Source: Kaistella gelatinilytica
GTDB taxonomy: Bacteria; Bacteroidota; Bacteroidia; Flavobacteriales; Weeksellaceae
Reading direction: 5' to 3'
Assembly: GCF_015679325.1 (NCBI RefSeq)
Contig: NZ_JADPVI010000002.1
Span: 424,798 to 488,797, forward strand
DNA length: 64,000 nt
Part shown: in pieces, positions 1 to 8,951 of the stretch
Layout: each line of letters opens with the position of its first letter
Numbering within the stretch: position 1 is the stretch's first letter
Notes under the pieces: generated by a model
Databases searched by the model: none
Seen by the model: the letters and a program-made list of their open reading frames with translations, nothing else
Told to the model about the DNA's origin: nothing
Position numbers and translations under genes: made by a program

Positions 1-212
1 TTGCGGTTGATAGAACGTTTAGCGATTTTTTTTTCACTTAGGGCAACCATAAAATTGCGGATGATCTTTTTGTCTACCAGATCAAAATCCTGGTGCGCTT
101 CCGATTTAAGCAGAAAGAGAGAAAAATCCTCCAGATCCTTTCTGTAACTCGTCAAAGTGTGTGGTGAATACCGTCTTTCGACCGCAATATATTCCAAAAA
201 TCGTTCTATCAT
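1..212 (-). CDS. Tyrosine recombinase XerC/XerD, N-terminal part (cut by window edge)
   Basis: The minus strand from 212 encodes about 70 residues beginning MIERFLEYIAVERRYS and running off the window. The pattern (FLEY...ERRYSPHTLTSYRKDL...FL) is the SAM-like core-binding N-terminal domain of XerC/XerD recombinases, which resolve chromosome dimers at dif with FtsK. The catalytic R-H-R-Y domain lies outside the window, so XerC and XerD cannot be told apart, and integrity cannot be judged. The gene lies downstream of rpsU on the same strand, beyond the rpsU terminator. Confidence 0.85.
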   Translation of the reverse strand, partial: MIERFLEYIAVERRYSPHTLTSYRKDLEDFSLFLLKSEAHQDFDLVDKKIIRNFMVALSEKKIAKRSINR

Positions 213-227
213 AATATACCAACAAAA

Positions 228-264
228 AATCACTCTTCAAATATAACTATTTGAAAAGTGATTT
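228..264 (-). terminator. Terminator of rpsU
   Basis: A 16-bp inverted repeat with one mismatch (228-243 against 248-263) and a 4-nt loop is followed on the minus strand by a T-run. It lies about 27 nt past the rpsU stop and before the recombinase start, so recombinase expression needs readthrough or its own promoter. Confidence 0.75.
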
Positions 265-290
265 AGGTATTTTGCTAAGAAAATTTTGAC

Positions 291-488
291 TTAAGCCTGC
301 TCTTCCTTGCTCAAAAGTCTTTGTTTGTGAGCAGCTTTCACATTGGCCTGTCTTTTAACAACAGACGGCTTGTTGAATTGTTGACGACTTCTAAGAGCTC
401 TAATAGTTCCTGTTTTGTCAAATTTCCTTTTATATTTTTTTAAGGCTCTGTCGATGGATTCACCATCTTTTACTGGGATTATTAACAT
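291..488 (-). CDS. rpsU: 30S ribosomal protein bS21
   Basis: A 65-residue basic protein with the S21 signature (PVKDGESIDRALKKYKRKFDK at the N-terminus, then Arg/Lys/Gln-rich helices). It is a small-subunit protein placed near the 3' end of 16S rRNA. In Flavobacterium it is known to help hide the anti-Shine-Dalgarno sequence, and rpsU itself can be under translational feedback through a Shine-Dalgarno. Here the leader has only a weak candidate, GAG about 9 nt before the ATG. The gene has its own promoter (512-542) and terminator (228-264), and is divergent from the helicase-nuclease gene. Confidence 0.97.
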   Translation of the reverse strand: MLIIPVKDGESIDRALKKYKRKFDKTGTIRALRSRQQFNKPSVVKRQANVKAAHKQRLLSKEEQA

Positions 489-511
489 AATTTACATCTC
501 ATTTTGGATTG

Positions 512-542
512 CAAAAGTAAGATTTTTTTTCGGAATGGCAAA
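512..542 (-). promoter_or_regulatory. rpsU promoter (Bacteroidota sigma-A type)
   Basis: Read on the minus strand, TTTG (539-542), 19 nt, then TACTTTTG (512-519) is an exact match to the Bacteroidota housekeeping promoter TTTG-N19-TAnnTTTG. Predicted transcription start is near 505, giving a leader of roughly 17 nt. It is the only promoter in this window for which I found both boxes exact. Confidence 0.8.
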
Positions 543-577
543 TTTTTTACTACTTTTAAACTCAATTAATTCACAAC

Positions 578-3500
578 ATGCAAAAAAATTATACGGTCAT
601 CAACGCTTCAGCAGGTTCAGGCAAAACTTACGCTTTGGTACAGAATCTTTTAGCGATTTGTTTGAAGCATCCTTCGCAACCGGATAAAATTCGAAATATA
701 CTGGCGCTGACTTTTACCAATAAAGCTGCGAACGAAATGAAACACCGTATTATCGAGTGGTTAAAGGTTTTTTCGGCAGATTCTTTTGCCTCGAATCAAG
801 ATTTAATAAATATTCAGATTAAACTGAAAAGTCAGGGATTTACTATTTCTTTAAATGATCTGCATGAACGCTCGAAAAAAATTCTAGATTACGTGCTTCA
901 CCACTACTCTACTTTGAATATTGGAACGATCGACAAGTTTAATGCGCGTTTGGTTCGAAGTTTTTCTTACGAACTAGGTTTGGCGCAAAACTTCAATCTC
1001 GAAATTAATCCGGAACCTTTTCTAATGGAAGCGGTTGATAAAATGCTGGAAGATATTGGAGAAGACAATAACGTTTCCGGTGCTTTCATGGATTTTGTAA
1101 ACTACAGTTTAGATAATAATGACCGCGTAAATCTTAACAAAACCTTGTACGATTCCGCAAAAGAATATGTGCAGGACAAACACTATTTCCGTTTGCATGA
1201 AAACAAAGATTTCGATTGGGAAGTTTATGAAAAATCTAAAAATAAGCTTCGGGAAGATCTGAAAAATTTGAAAAAAGAAAATATAGAATTGCTGGAAACT
1301 TCAGTTCAATTAATGATCGAAAAAAATCTGCAAGTCGGTGATTTTGCCGGTGGGAACAGCAACAGTATCGCCAAATTTTTCAACGAATCATTAAAATATT
1401 ATCGCTCAGAACGGAAAGATTTTCCTTTTCCGGGTAATGAGGAAAGTGCCAAAAACAAATTTCTTGCAGGAGCTTCTGCCACAAGCAAAAACCGGGAAAG
1501 CGAAATTTTGGAAATCCTAGATTATTTGCTGGAAAACAGACAGAAAATCATCATCAATTATATTCTCACTCAGAAAAAAGAGAAAATCCTTCAGGCAATT
1601 TTACCTTTAAAAGTTAACAAAGATATTCAGGATAAACTGGCAGAAATCGAAGCAGAAAACGATTTGGTTTTACTATCGAAATTTAACATTCTTATTCACG
1701 AAAACCTACGCAACGAACCGTCCTCATTCATTTACGAAAAAATTGGAACTAAATTTTCGAATTACTTTTTCGATGAATTTCAGGACACTTCTTTTTTGCA
1801 ATGGCAAAATTTTATTCCTTTGAGAGATCACGCAGTTTCGTCGAGCGACATGAGTTTTACTTTGGTGGGTGATCCGAAACAGAGCATTTATCGATTTCGG
1901 GGCGGAGATTCTAAACTCATGCTCGATATCATTAATCATAAAGAAGAATCACTTGTTCTTGCAGAATTAGAAAATTTGGGAAGCAACTGGCGAAGTGCAA
2001 AAAACATCGTGGATTTTAACAATGAATTGTATCAATTCTTTTCCAGTTTTACACAGGAAGAACATCAAAAAATATTCGGACCTGATTCTCAGCAAATTTC
2101 GGAATCAAAATTACAAGGTCGTGTTCGCATTAATTTAATGGAAAATGCAACGAAAAGTATTTTTTATGAAGAAGTTGCTGAAAAAATGAAAACCGATATT
2201 CAAAGTTGTGTTGATAATGGATTCAGTCTTTCTGACATTACGATTCTTTGTCGTGGAAATTTCGATATTTTTAGTTTTTCGCAGTTGTTGGGCAATTTAA
2301 AAATCAACTATCAAGGTAAAGAAGAATTCATCAAAACCATTTCTGATTCGGGTTTGACTTTAAATTTATCTTCCACTTTGAAGGCACTTACGGAGTTTCT
2401 ACGCTGGGAACAAAATCCGAAAAATTATCAGTTTGCGGTAAAAATGCTTTACTATTTAAACGTTTTGGGCAGAATAAAAATTGAGGATTTCACAGCTGAA
2501 ATGTTAGAAATGCTGCAACTCGGCCACAAATCTGAAATGGAAGATTTCATCGAAAAGAAATATGGCATTCAGTTAAAACATAATCATTTGCTTCAATTGA
2601 ATCTTTATAATCTGATCGAAAATTATTTGCAGGAATTCGCGGTCGATCATAAAGAAACAGATTTTCTCTTCAATTATCTTGAAATGCTTTATGCATATTG
2701 TCAAAATACAGGTTCTACGCTGAAAGATTTTCTTCGGTTTTGGGATGAAGAAGGCAATATGAAGACAATTCAGGCGTCTGATAATTTGGATGCGATCAAA
2801 CTGATGACGATCCATAAGGCAAAAGGTTTAGAATTTCCTGTGGTTTTTTTACCCATGGAAAACTCAAATAAAGATGGGAAATTTACAAACTGGCTCGAAA
2901 TTGAGGCCGAAAATGGTTTGTCTGCAGTCAACATCAATGCTTTCGCAAAAGAGCTTGAAGTTTATGATCCTGAAATGGAAAAATTTAATCAGGAAAATGC
3001 GTATCAAAATAAAATCGATCGTTTCTGTTTGCAATATGTCGCGACTACGAGAGCTGTAGAACAACTTTTCTTCTATATTCAAAAACCAAATAAAACGACG
3101 AACCATCTGGAGATCTATGAATTTTTAGAACCTAAAATTCCGAGGAATGACGCAGGGGAAGAATTGTCTTCTTTTGATTTATATGAAATTTCAGTGGAAA
3201 ATTTAAAAAAACAATCTAAGGATAAAACTTCGGAGATGGTGACAAAACCTATTCAATTTAAGACCGAAAAAAGAGCAGATCTGGAAGCAATTAAAATTGC
3301 CACTCCTTCAAAAAGTTATCAGAATCGCGTTGAAAAAGTGCGGATCGGGATTTTCACGCATGAGATTTTAGCTCAAATAAATACAGAAAAAGAGGTCGAA
3401 AAAACTTTGCAATCTTATCTATTGGCAGGTACCATCACAGAGGAGGAGAAATCTGAAATTAGTGAAAGACTTTTCGGTTTCATTAAAAATCCAGAATACT

Positions 3501-3739
3501 CCAAATACTTTATTGAAGGTCAAGTGGTTATCAATGAAAAAGATATTATGATCTCGGAAAATGGAGACTCGAAAATTTATCGCCCCGATCGAATGATTGA
3601 CACTGGAAATGGCTTTATTATTCTCGATTTTAAAACAGGTGACTTCAAGGAAAAACATCAGTTACAAATCGATGAATATAAATCTGTACTTGAAAAACTA
3701 GGTAAGAAAGTTCTGGAGACGAAGATTATTTACGGATAA
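578..3739 (+). CDS. UvrD-family helicase with C-terminal PD-(D/E)XK nuclease (AddA/RecB-like)
   Basis: 1053 residues. Walker A is at residues 10-17 (ASAGSGKT). The Walker B/DEFQDT motif is near 400, VGDPKQSIYRFRGG near 430, and the motif V stretch TIHKAKGLEFPVVF near 740: the full UvrD/RecB superfamily 1A helicase set. At the C-terminus a RecB-type nuclease core is visible (RPDRMID near 1002 and ILDFKTGD near 1016). This is the architecture of AddA/RecB subunits that process double-strand DNA ends for recombination. The partner AddB/RecC-like gene is not adjacent here. The start ATG at 578 leaves a 89-bp divergent intergenic region shared with rpsU. I am sure of helicase plus nuclease, less sure of AddA versus another RecB-like class. 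Confidence 0.9.
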   Translation: MQKNYTVINASAGSGKTYALVQNLLAICLKHPSQPDKIRNILALTFTNKAANEMKHRIIEWLKVFSADSFASNQDLINIQIKLKSQGFTISLNDLHERSKKILDYVLHHYSTLNIGTIDKFNARLVRSFSYELGLAQNFNLEINPEPFLMEAVDKMLEDIGEDNNVSGAFMDFVNYSLDNNDRVNLNKTLYDSAKEYVQDKHYFRLHENKDFDWEVYEKSKNKLREDLKNLKKENIELLETSVQLMIEKNLQVGDFAGGNSNSIAKFFNESLKYYRSERKDFPFPGNEESAKNKFLAGASATSKNRESEILEILDYLLENRQKIIINYILTQKKEKILQAILPLKVNKDIQDKLAEIEAENDLVLLSKFNILIHENLRNEPSSFIYEKIGTKFSNYFFDEFQDTSFLQWQNFIPLRDHAVSSSDMSFTLVGDPKQSIYRFRGGDSKLMLDIINHKEESLVLAELENLGSNWRSAKNIVDFNNELYQFFSSFTQEEHQKIFGPDSQQISESKLQGRVRINLMENATKSIFYEEVAEKMKTDIQSCVDNGFSLSDITILCRGNFDIFSFSQLLGNLKINYQGKEEFIKTISDSGLTLNLSSTLKALTEFLRWEQNPKNYQFAVKMLYYLNVLGRIKIEDFTAEMLEMLQLGHKSEMEDFIEKKYGIQLKHNHLLQLNLYNLIENYLQEFAVDHKETDFLFNYLEMLYAYCQNTGSTLKDFLRFWDEEGNMKTIQASDNLDAIKLMTIHKAKGLEFPVVFLPMENSNKDGKFTNWLEIEAENGLSAVNINAFAKELEVYDPEMEKFNQENAYQNKIDRFCLQYVATTRAVEQLFFYIQKPNKTTNHLEIYEFLEPKIPRNDAGEELSSFDLYEISVENLKKQSKDKTSEMVTKPIQFKTEKRADLEAIKIATPSKSYQNRVEKVRIGIFTHEILAQINTEKEVEKTLQSYLLAGTITEEEKSEISERLFGFIKNPEYSKYFIEGQVVINEKDIMISENGDSKIYRPDRMIDTGNGFIILDFKTGDFKEKHQLQIDEYKSVLEKLGKKVLETKIIYG

Positions 3740-3856
3740 AAAAATCCTTTCTCGAGAATGGAGACAGGACTTTAACTTTATTTTATTTCTAAACATTAAA
3801 ATTGTTTTTAAGACATTAGAGAAAATCGGAAATTAATGCTTTAAATTTTTAAATCC

Positions 3857-5785
3857 CTATTTTTTCACCGCGGTCACAACCTGCGCTTCCATCTTTGTAA
3901 TATTATCATAAATCTGCGTGAATGCCGGATAATATTCTGCCGGAAATACTGCGTCATCAATCTGTACACTCGTTTCAACCGTTAATTTATTTTCCTCCTG
4001 CGTCACCAAATACGTGTATTGCAACGCATTATCATCGGTTCGGAATTTTTTGGATTTTGGCACATTTTCAAAGACGTAATTATCTGGAAGTGTAATGGTT
4101 ACTTTCTTATTTTTATCGTAAGCAGAATAAAACTCAAGCGGTGCTTTCCGAGGTTCTTTCTGATTAAAATCATGGTTTTGCGAATACAAAAATAAGAGTG
4201 GATTAAATACCATTTTGCTTCCTAAAACATCGGTAAACGTATCGGAAGTAAAGTCGAAACTCGTTTCGAAATCGTTGTTTTCCTGAACGCTCTGTTTAAA
4301 ATTGGAGTAAGGAAACTTGTACAAGTCTTTGTAAGTTTTAGCGTATTTTTCTTTGTCTGCCAGAAAACTTTCGTTCACCATCATTGCATATAATTTAGTG
4401 TCGCGATCTGCAAAACTTCCTTCGAAAGTTCCATCAGCATTCATTTTTGCATTTACGCTGAGAATGGTCTTACTTACTTCGGGGAACACAATATTAATTT
4501 GGCTGGCATCATCTTTCGGCATGTAAAATCCGTAATAATTCAACGCACGTGGAGAAATCATATTCAGGTCACTTTGCTTAGAAGTCGCATCTAAAAGTAT
4601 AAATTTCTTACCTTCTACATAAGAAGCCATGACAAAATTTAGTTGTGCTATAGAAGGAAGGTACCCCAATAATTTTCCGCGCTTTACAGTTGATAAAACA
4701 ATTGGATTTGCATCAATATCTGCACTTCTCAATAATAAAATTAACAAAATATTCAGTTCGGCGGTGTTCCCGATCTTCGTAGTCAAAAGATTTTTAATTC
4801 CTTTATCTGTAACTATATCATCATCTTTATTCCATGTATAATTTTTCTGCACAAATTTTAAGGTGGCTCGAGCACGATCACTTTTTAACGGGATTTCTTT
4901 TATTTCATTAGGAAGTAGATCTTTGACTAAATTCTTCTTTCCTAATTCTTCGCCAAAGTTGTCATTTTCATATAATCGATTGCTAACATCCTTCCAGGTC
5001 AGCGTATAGGATTTTAGTCGAGCTCCAAGAAAGATAGAATTAAGTTCAGATTTAATTCCAGTTTTATAGTTATCATTGTTTAGTACATACTTTTCTTCTT
5101 TGTAGGGAGGAACGTTTTCATATCCAAATCGATAAATATTGTAATCACTGCCATACATTAAACGATCGCCAGTTTCCCGAAAGTTCGGATTCAATACACC
5201 GCTATAATTGATGCTGTACCCAATTGGTTTTGGCGTGTCGAAAACGTACTCTACATACTTTATTGGGATTTCATCTTCAATTAAAATCCTTGGCGTAGAA
5301 CCGATAAATGGGCTGTAAAGACTGTATGAAAATTCTACGACAGAGCCATTTTTTACATTCGGAAAGGCAAATTTAGTGATCGTATAATTTTTATCTTCTT
5401 TAGACTGATATTTTTCGTCGCGCTCAACTTTGGTGATCACTTTTTTTCCATCTTCCCAACTGGAAGTGAAGGCCTTTAAATCACTAAGTGTTTCCCTTTT
5501 TCCCTGATTATTTTTATAGATTGAAATTTGATGATCTAAAAAATTGGAAGCATTATCTTTATTATAAATCTTCACACGATCAGTTACATCTTTATAAATA
5601 TACCCGTCATAATCAACTCTGAAATGAATAGACCGATACAAAACTTCGGCAGGTGCGTCTGGATATTTTTCGGATTTCTCCCTTTTTAGATCTTCCTCGG
5701 AAAGTTTCGGAGTCTCTAAAAATTTATGCTGAGAATAAATAAAACCAAATAAAAGAAGACAGAAAGAGAGTAGAATTTTTTTCAT
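3857..5785 (-). CDS. DUF3857 protein with degenerate transglutaminase-like domain
   Basis: 642 residues with signal peptide MKKILLSFCLLLFGFIYS, so exported. The layout matches the upstream gene: an N-terminal DUF3857 beta domain, a central transglutaminase-like fold, and a C-terminal DUF2569-like/beta region. The active-site segment reads GNTAELN near residues 339-345 where the upstream protein has GYGDCKA, so the nucleophilic Cys is replaced (T341 by my alignment). The His position reads LNFVMAS (N383), and only the Asp is kept (LLDAT, near 399). It is therefore probably a non-catalytic paralogue with a structural or binding role. The ATG overlaps the upstream stop by one base (TAATG), implying translational coupling. 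Function is unknown. Confidence 0.85.
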   Translation of the reverse strand: MKKILLSFCLLLFGFIYSQHKFLETPKLSEEDLKREKSEKYPDAPAEVLYRSIHFRVDYDGYIYKDVTDRVKIYNKDNASNFLDHQISIYKNNQGKRETLSDLKAFTSSWEDGKKVITKVERDEKYQSKEDKNYTITKFAFPNVKNGSVVEFSYSLYSPFIGSTPRILIEDEIPIKYVEYVFDTPKPIGYSINYSGVLNPNFRETGDRLMYGSDYNIYRFGYENVPPYKEEKYVLNNDNYKTGIKSELNSIFLGARLKSYTLTWKDVSNRLYENDNFGEELGKKNLVKDLLPNEIKEIPLKSDRARATLKFVQKNYTWNKDDDIVTDKGIKNLLTTKIGNTAELNILLILLLRSADIDANPIVLSTVKRGKLLGYLPSIAQLNFVMASYVEGKKFILLDATSKQSDLNMISPRALNYYGFYMPKDDASQINIVFPEVSKTILSVNAKMNADGTFEGSFADRDTKLYAMMVNESFLADKEKYAKTYKDLYKFPYSNFKQSVQENNDFETSFDFTSDTFTDVLGSKMVFNPLLFLYSQNHDFNQKEPRKAPLEFYSAYDKNKKVTITLPDNYVFENVPKSKKFRTDDNALQYTYLVTQEENKLTVETSVQIDDAVFPAEYYPAFTQIYDNITKMEAQVVTAVKK

Positions 5786-7674
5786 TATAATTTTGATATT
5801 AAGATTTTGGTATTATCGTTACTCGCAGTTTTCTTCCTGAATGCAACATAATCCTTAAATTTTTCTTTTGGATACATTCCTTTTTTGATGGTTAAAATCC
5901 GGTGTACAGAAAGTTTATTGTCTTTTATATTAAAGTTGATCGTGTAGGAACCAAATTCCGTAGAAAAAGTCGCGGAAGCAGGAACTTCGCCAAAAACATA
6001 ACCGTTTGGTATACTATATTCCAATTCATAATCATCTTGAAAAGGAAAAGACGTCTCAAACGGCAAAACTCTCTCGTCATTTGTAGAAAAAGTAGTCGCC
6101 TGGTAATAAGGCATGACTGGAAAAAACATATCATTTCCTAATTTTTTTGAAAAGGAATTGGCTTTCAATGAAAGATCATAGTTAATTATAGCGTGATCTC
6201 TGTCATTTTTTAAATTATTAATGGAAAGCTGATCGATCTTTAAATTGAAATGTCTGCTTTTCAAAGCTTCGATCATTTCATCATTTTTCAAAGTGAAGAG
6301 CCTTAAATTAGTATCATATTGACCGCCGGAAAATTCGAAATTAGCCTCGGAAGCGATGCTGCCGTCTTCGGCGATCTTTATTTTTCCGACTAATTTTTCT
6401 TTGCTTTCTTCCGGTTGATAAACGGGAGTGTCGATGATCTCGATGCCGGTTTCTTTCACTGCCAAAACATTTCGGTTGTGAGAGGAATAAGAAAGATGGT
6501 TAAAAGCAACACGTTGTGAAGTATTTTCTAACCAGATTGGATTTTTCTCTGTGGGAACCATCAAAATTACGTGATTACCCGCAAGTTTCGGAAAATCTTT
6601 ATCAAAAGTCAGGACCGAATCATCACTGTAAATGACCGAATAAAAAGATGGAATTCCCGCTGCAGTAAGTAATGTCCGCATGTAATTTGTCAATGCTTTG
6701 CAATCACCATATCCTTTTTTACTTACTTCTGAAGCAGGCATTGGTTGCCAACCGCCGATTCCCATTGAGATAAGAACGTAGCGCGTTTTATTTTGCATGT
6801 ACTGATAAATCGTTTTTACTTTTTCGGAGGTTGTTCCCGATAAATTTAAGGCTGAAATCTCTGCTGAAATCTCCGGAGTTACGGATGAAACCGGGGTGAT
6901 CAATTTTTCATAATACCATTTACCAAACGTATTCCAGTTTGTCATGTCGCCCTGTTTGCCATCGAGGGTAAATTTTTCGGGCGAAAATTCAACTTTCGGG
7001 ATCAGATAATCAATACTTGGGGCCAAATTCTCTTCTACGATCGCGGGAATATTTTCGTAAGAATATTTCCATAAATTTCCCTCTTCAGAATGCTCCACTT
7101 TCGCTAGTGGAGTATCTTTTATTTTCGTTCTGATCTTTATTCCTGAATTATTCAAAACCGAGAAAGACGTATTTTGCACAGCGATGTCATAAGAACGTAA
7201 TGGTCTGAAATTATTCAGATAAACAGTGTTGGAAGTATTGGTTTCATAAGTCGTTTTTACGGTGTAAGGATATTTGGTAGAAATAGGTCTCATTACGAGA
7301 ATTCGGTCATCTACGTATAAACCGGAACTCGGATTATTGGTGTAATCTGAGAAATCTTTTTTGGTAAAAGTTTTGAATAATTTCCCATACGCATCATAAA
7401 GTTCTACTTTTATGCTGCTGACTTTCGTGGTAGGATTGTAGGGAATTACGACCAGGGAATATTGATCTCCCGCAGTACTTAAAATAGTGATTGCGCTGGT
7501 TTGCTTTATTTCCATATCGCTCACCGATTTCAAAACGTAATCTTCAGAACTTTCTCTAATTACGGCATTTGCGTTTTTTAAAAGATTTTCGGGAATCGAT
7601 GAAACGCTGTAATCCTGCGCAAAACTGAAAACTGAGAAGACCGAAAAAATAAAAAGGTAAAATTGTTTTATCAT
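5785..7674 (-). CDS. DUF3857 / transglutaminase-like exported protein
   Basis: 629 residues with signal peptide MIKQFYLFIFSVFSVFSFA. An N-terminal DUF3857 region (about 25-230) is followed by a transglutaminase-like core: GYGDCKALTNYM with the predicted nucleophile C325, GNHVILMV with H368, and IWLENTS near 383 at the acidic position. The triad is therefore mostly intact, with Glu/Asn where Asp is usual. Family members are periplasmic proteins of unknown substrate, common in Bacteroidota. The gene starts 5 nt after the ferritin stop and its own stop overlaps the next start, so it is the middle gene of a three-gene operon. Confidence 0.87.
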   Translation of the reverse strand: MIKQFYLFIFSVFSVFSFAQDYSVSSIPENLLKNANAVIRESSEDYVLKSVSDMEIKQTSAITILSTAGDQYSLVVIPYNPTTKVSSIKVELYDAYGKLFKTFTKKDFSDYTNNPSSGLYVDDRILVMRPISTKYPYTVKTTYETNTSNTVYLNNFRPLRSYDIAVQNTSFSVLNNSGIKIRTKIKDTPLAKVEHSEEGNLWKYSYENIPAIVEENLAPSIDYLIPKVEFSPEKFTLDGKQGDMTNWNTFGKWYYEKLITPVSSVTPEISAEISALNLSGTTSEKVKTIYQYMQNKTRYVLISMGIGGWQPMPASEVSKKGYGDCKALTNYMRTLLTAAGIPSFYSVIYSDDSVLTFDKDFPKLAGNHVILMVPTEKNPIWLENTSQRVAFNHLSYSSHNRNVLAVKETGIEIIDTPVYQPEESKEKLVGKIKIAEDGSIASEANFEFSGGQYDTNLRLFTLKNDEMIEALKSRHFNLKIDQLSINNLKNDRDHAIINYDLSLKANSFSKKLGNDMFFPVMPYYQATTFSTNDERVLPFETSFPFQDDYELEYSIPNGYVFGEVPASATFSTEFGSYTINFNIKDNKLSVHRILTIKKGMYPKEKFKDYVAFRKKTASNDNTKILISKL

Positions 7675-7679
7675 ATAAA

Positions 7680-8189
7680 CTAGTTTACCGGATTTGGAAC
7701 AAAAACACGCTGACTTAATTCCTGATCGAAAAGATAAAGTGCAGACGGATTTTCACTAACCATTTTTATTTTGGTAACGAGTTGCGATGCATTTGCCTCT
7801 TCTTCTACCTGTTCATTTACGAACCACTGCAGAAAAGAAACCGTGGCAAAATCTCCTTCATTATTAGCATTCTTTAAAATATTGAAAATACTTTTGGTAA
7901 TGATTTTTTCTTGTGCAAGTGCTTTTACAAAAATTTCGGTAGCATTTGCAAATTCATAAGGAGGCTGTTCGATGGCTCCCATTTTTATTTCGGCTCCTAC
8001 ATCATTCAAAAAATCAAACATTTTGTCGGCGTGCATTAATTCTTCTTTGCTTTGAATTCTAAAGTAATTGGCAATACCATCTAAATCCTTTCCATAAAAC
8101 CACGCAGACATTGACAAGTAGTATTGTGCAGCGTACTGCTCCTGTGCGATCTGGTGATTGATCAAGTTTGCTATTTCATTTGATATCAT
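7680..8189 (-). CDS. Non-haem bacterial ferritin
   Basis: 169 residues from the internal start MISNEIANLINHQ at 8189. With this start the ferroxidase residues take E. coli FtnA numbering: E17, E50, H53, E94, Q127 and E130. That is strong support, because the longer open frame from 8267 would run through a terminator hairpin. Ferritins form 24-mer shells that oxidise and store iron in the cytoplasm. The gene is followed after 5 nt by the transglutaminase-like genes, so iron storage and these exported proteins share a transcript. A promoter candidate lies at 8204-8235. Confidence 0.95.
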   Translation of the reverse strand: MISNEIANLINHQIAQEQYAAQYYLSMSAWFYGKDLDGIANYFRIQSKEELMHADKMFDFLNDVGAEIKMGAIEQPPYEFANATEIFVKALAQEKIITKSIFNILKNANNEGDFATVSFLQWFVNEQVEEEANASQLVTKIKMVSENPSALYLFDQELSQRVFVPNPVN

Positions 8190-8203
8190 AAATTGCTTTT
8201 TAC

Positions 8204-8235
8204 CAAATATATAGATTTCAAGGGTGGTGAACAAG
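8204..8235 (-). promoter_or_regulatory. Promoter candidate for ferritin operon
   Basis: On the minus strand TATATTTG (8204-8211) matches the TAnnTTTG -7 box exactly. CTTG (8232-8235) lies 20 nt upstream, three of four bases of the -33 box. The start codon is 15 nt downstream. Confidence 0.55.
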
Positions 8236-8262
8236 AAAAAAGCGGAAAATAAATTTTCCGCT
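8235..8262 (-). terminator. Terminator of the Spy-like gene
   Basis: A perfect 10-bp inverted repeat (8241-8250 and 8253-8262) precedes a T-run on the minus strand, about 28 nt beyond the Spy-like stop at 8290. It separates this gene from the ferritin operon. Confidence 0.8.
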
Positions 8263-8289
8263 CCCATTAAAAAAAATTAAAATTATGAA

Positions 8290-8733
8290 CTAGTTTTTTG
8301 CAGGCATTGTGTTCATATCTTTTTGCATCATATTTCCTTTTCTATGCTGCATTTTATCCTGCATTTTTTCTTGCTTCTTAGATTGCCATTTTGTGTATTG
8401 ATCAGGAGTAAGAATTTTTTTCATGTCAGAGTTCCACTGATCCTGATTGCTTTTCATCATTTCCATTTTGGCTTTACGGTCGCCTGTCATTTGAGAAGAA
8501 TTTGCTTTTCGTTCTTCCATTTTTTTGTCATGCATAGCTTTGATCTGCGTAACCTGCGAAGGCGAAAGATTTAATTCAGACTGCATCATTTTCATGTTGT
8601 CAGCTCTTCTTTGTTCCATTTTAGCTGGATCTCTCATTTTCATATTTTGAGTGCTTTGCATCTGATCAGTTTGTTGCGCCATTGCAAATGTTCCTATCGC
8701 TAAGAAAGCTGCGCTTAAAAGTAATTTTTTCAT
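8290..8733 (-). CDS. Met-rich Spy/CpxP-like periplasmic protein
   Basis: 147 residues with signal peptide ending FAMAQ. The mature part is charged, helical and very rich in methionine (22 Met in the full protein). It contains two LTxxQ-like segments (LSPSQVTQIKAMHDKKM and LTPDQYTKWQSKKQEKM), the hallmark of the Spy/CpxP periplasmic chaperone and metal-stress family. Function is inferred: a soluble periplasmic chaperone or metal/oxidant-buffering protein. It is a single-gene unit with its own terminator. Confidence 0.65.
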   Translation of the reverse strand: MKKLLLSAAFLAIGTFAMAQQTDQMQSTQNMKMRDPAKMEQRRADNMKMMQSELNLSPSQVTQIKAMHDKKMEERKANSSQMTGDRKAKMEMMKSNQDQWNSDMKKILTPDQYTKWQSKKQEKMQDKMQHRKGNMMQKDMNTMPAKN

Positions 8734-8909
8734 TTTTTTATTATTTAATTATTTAATTATTTTGTTGTTATTTGATGTTTTGATAAATTTTTTCCATTGA
8801 TGTTAAACAGTAGAATCATAAATTTTTGTTAATTTACATTATGAGTATAATTTATTCAGGATTATAATTATTGATTACGATATAAATTCGAAGATATTTT
8901 TAAATAAGA

Positions 8910-8934
8910 AGAGCAGCTCTTTGCAAACTGCTCT
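8910..8934 (-). terminator. Terminator of the GFR-repeat protein gene
   Basis: Hairpin arms GAGCAG (8911-8916) and CTGCTC (8928-8933) are followed on the minus strand by a T-rich tract, about 20 nt past the stop at 8952. Confidence 0.65.
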
Positions 8935-8951
8935 CTTTATATTTGTTTGAA

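Noticed and set aside
1-212. Integrase of a mobile island
   Set aside because: The N-terminal sequence fits housekeeping XerC/XerD, and its place beside rpsU is a core-gene context; no att sites or phage genes are seen.
8190-8267. Longer ferritin start at 8267
   Set aside because: The extension would run through the Spy-gene terminator, and ferroxidase residue numbering fits the start at 8189.
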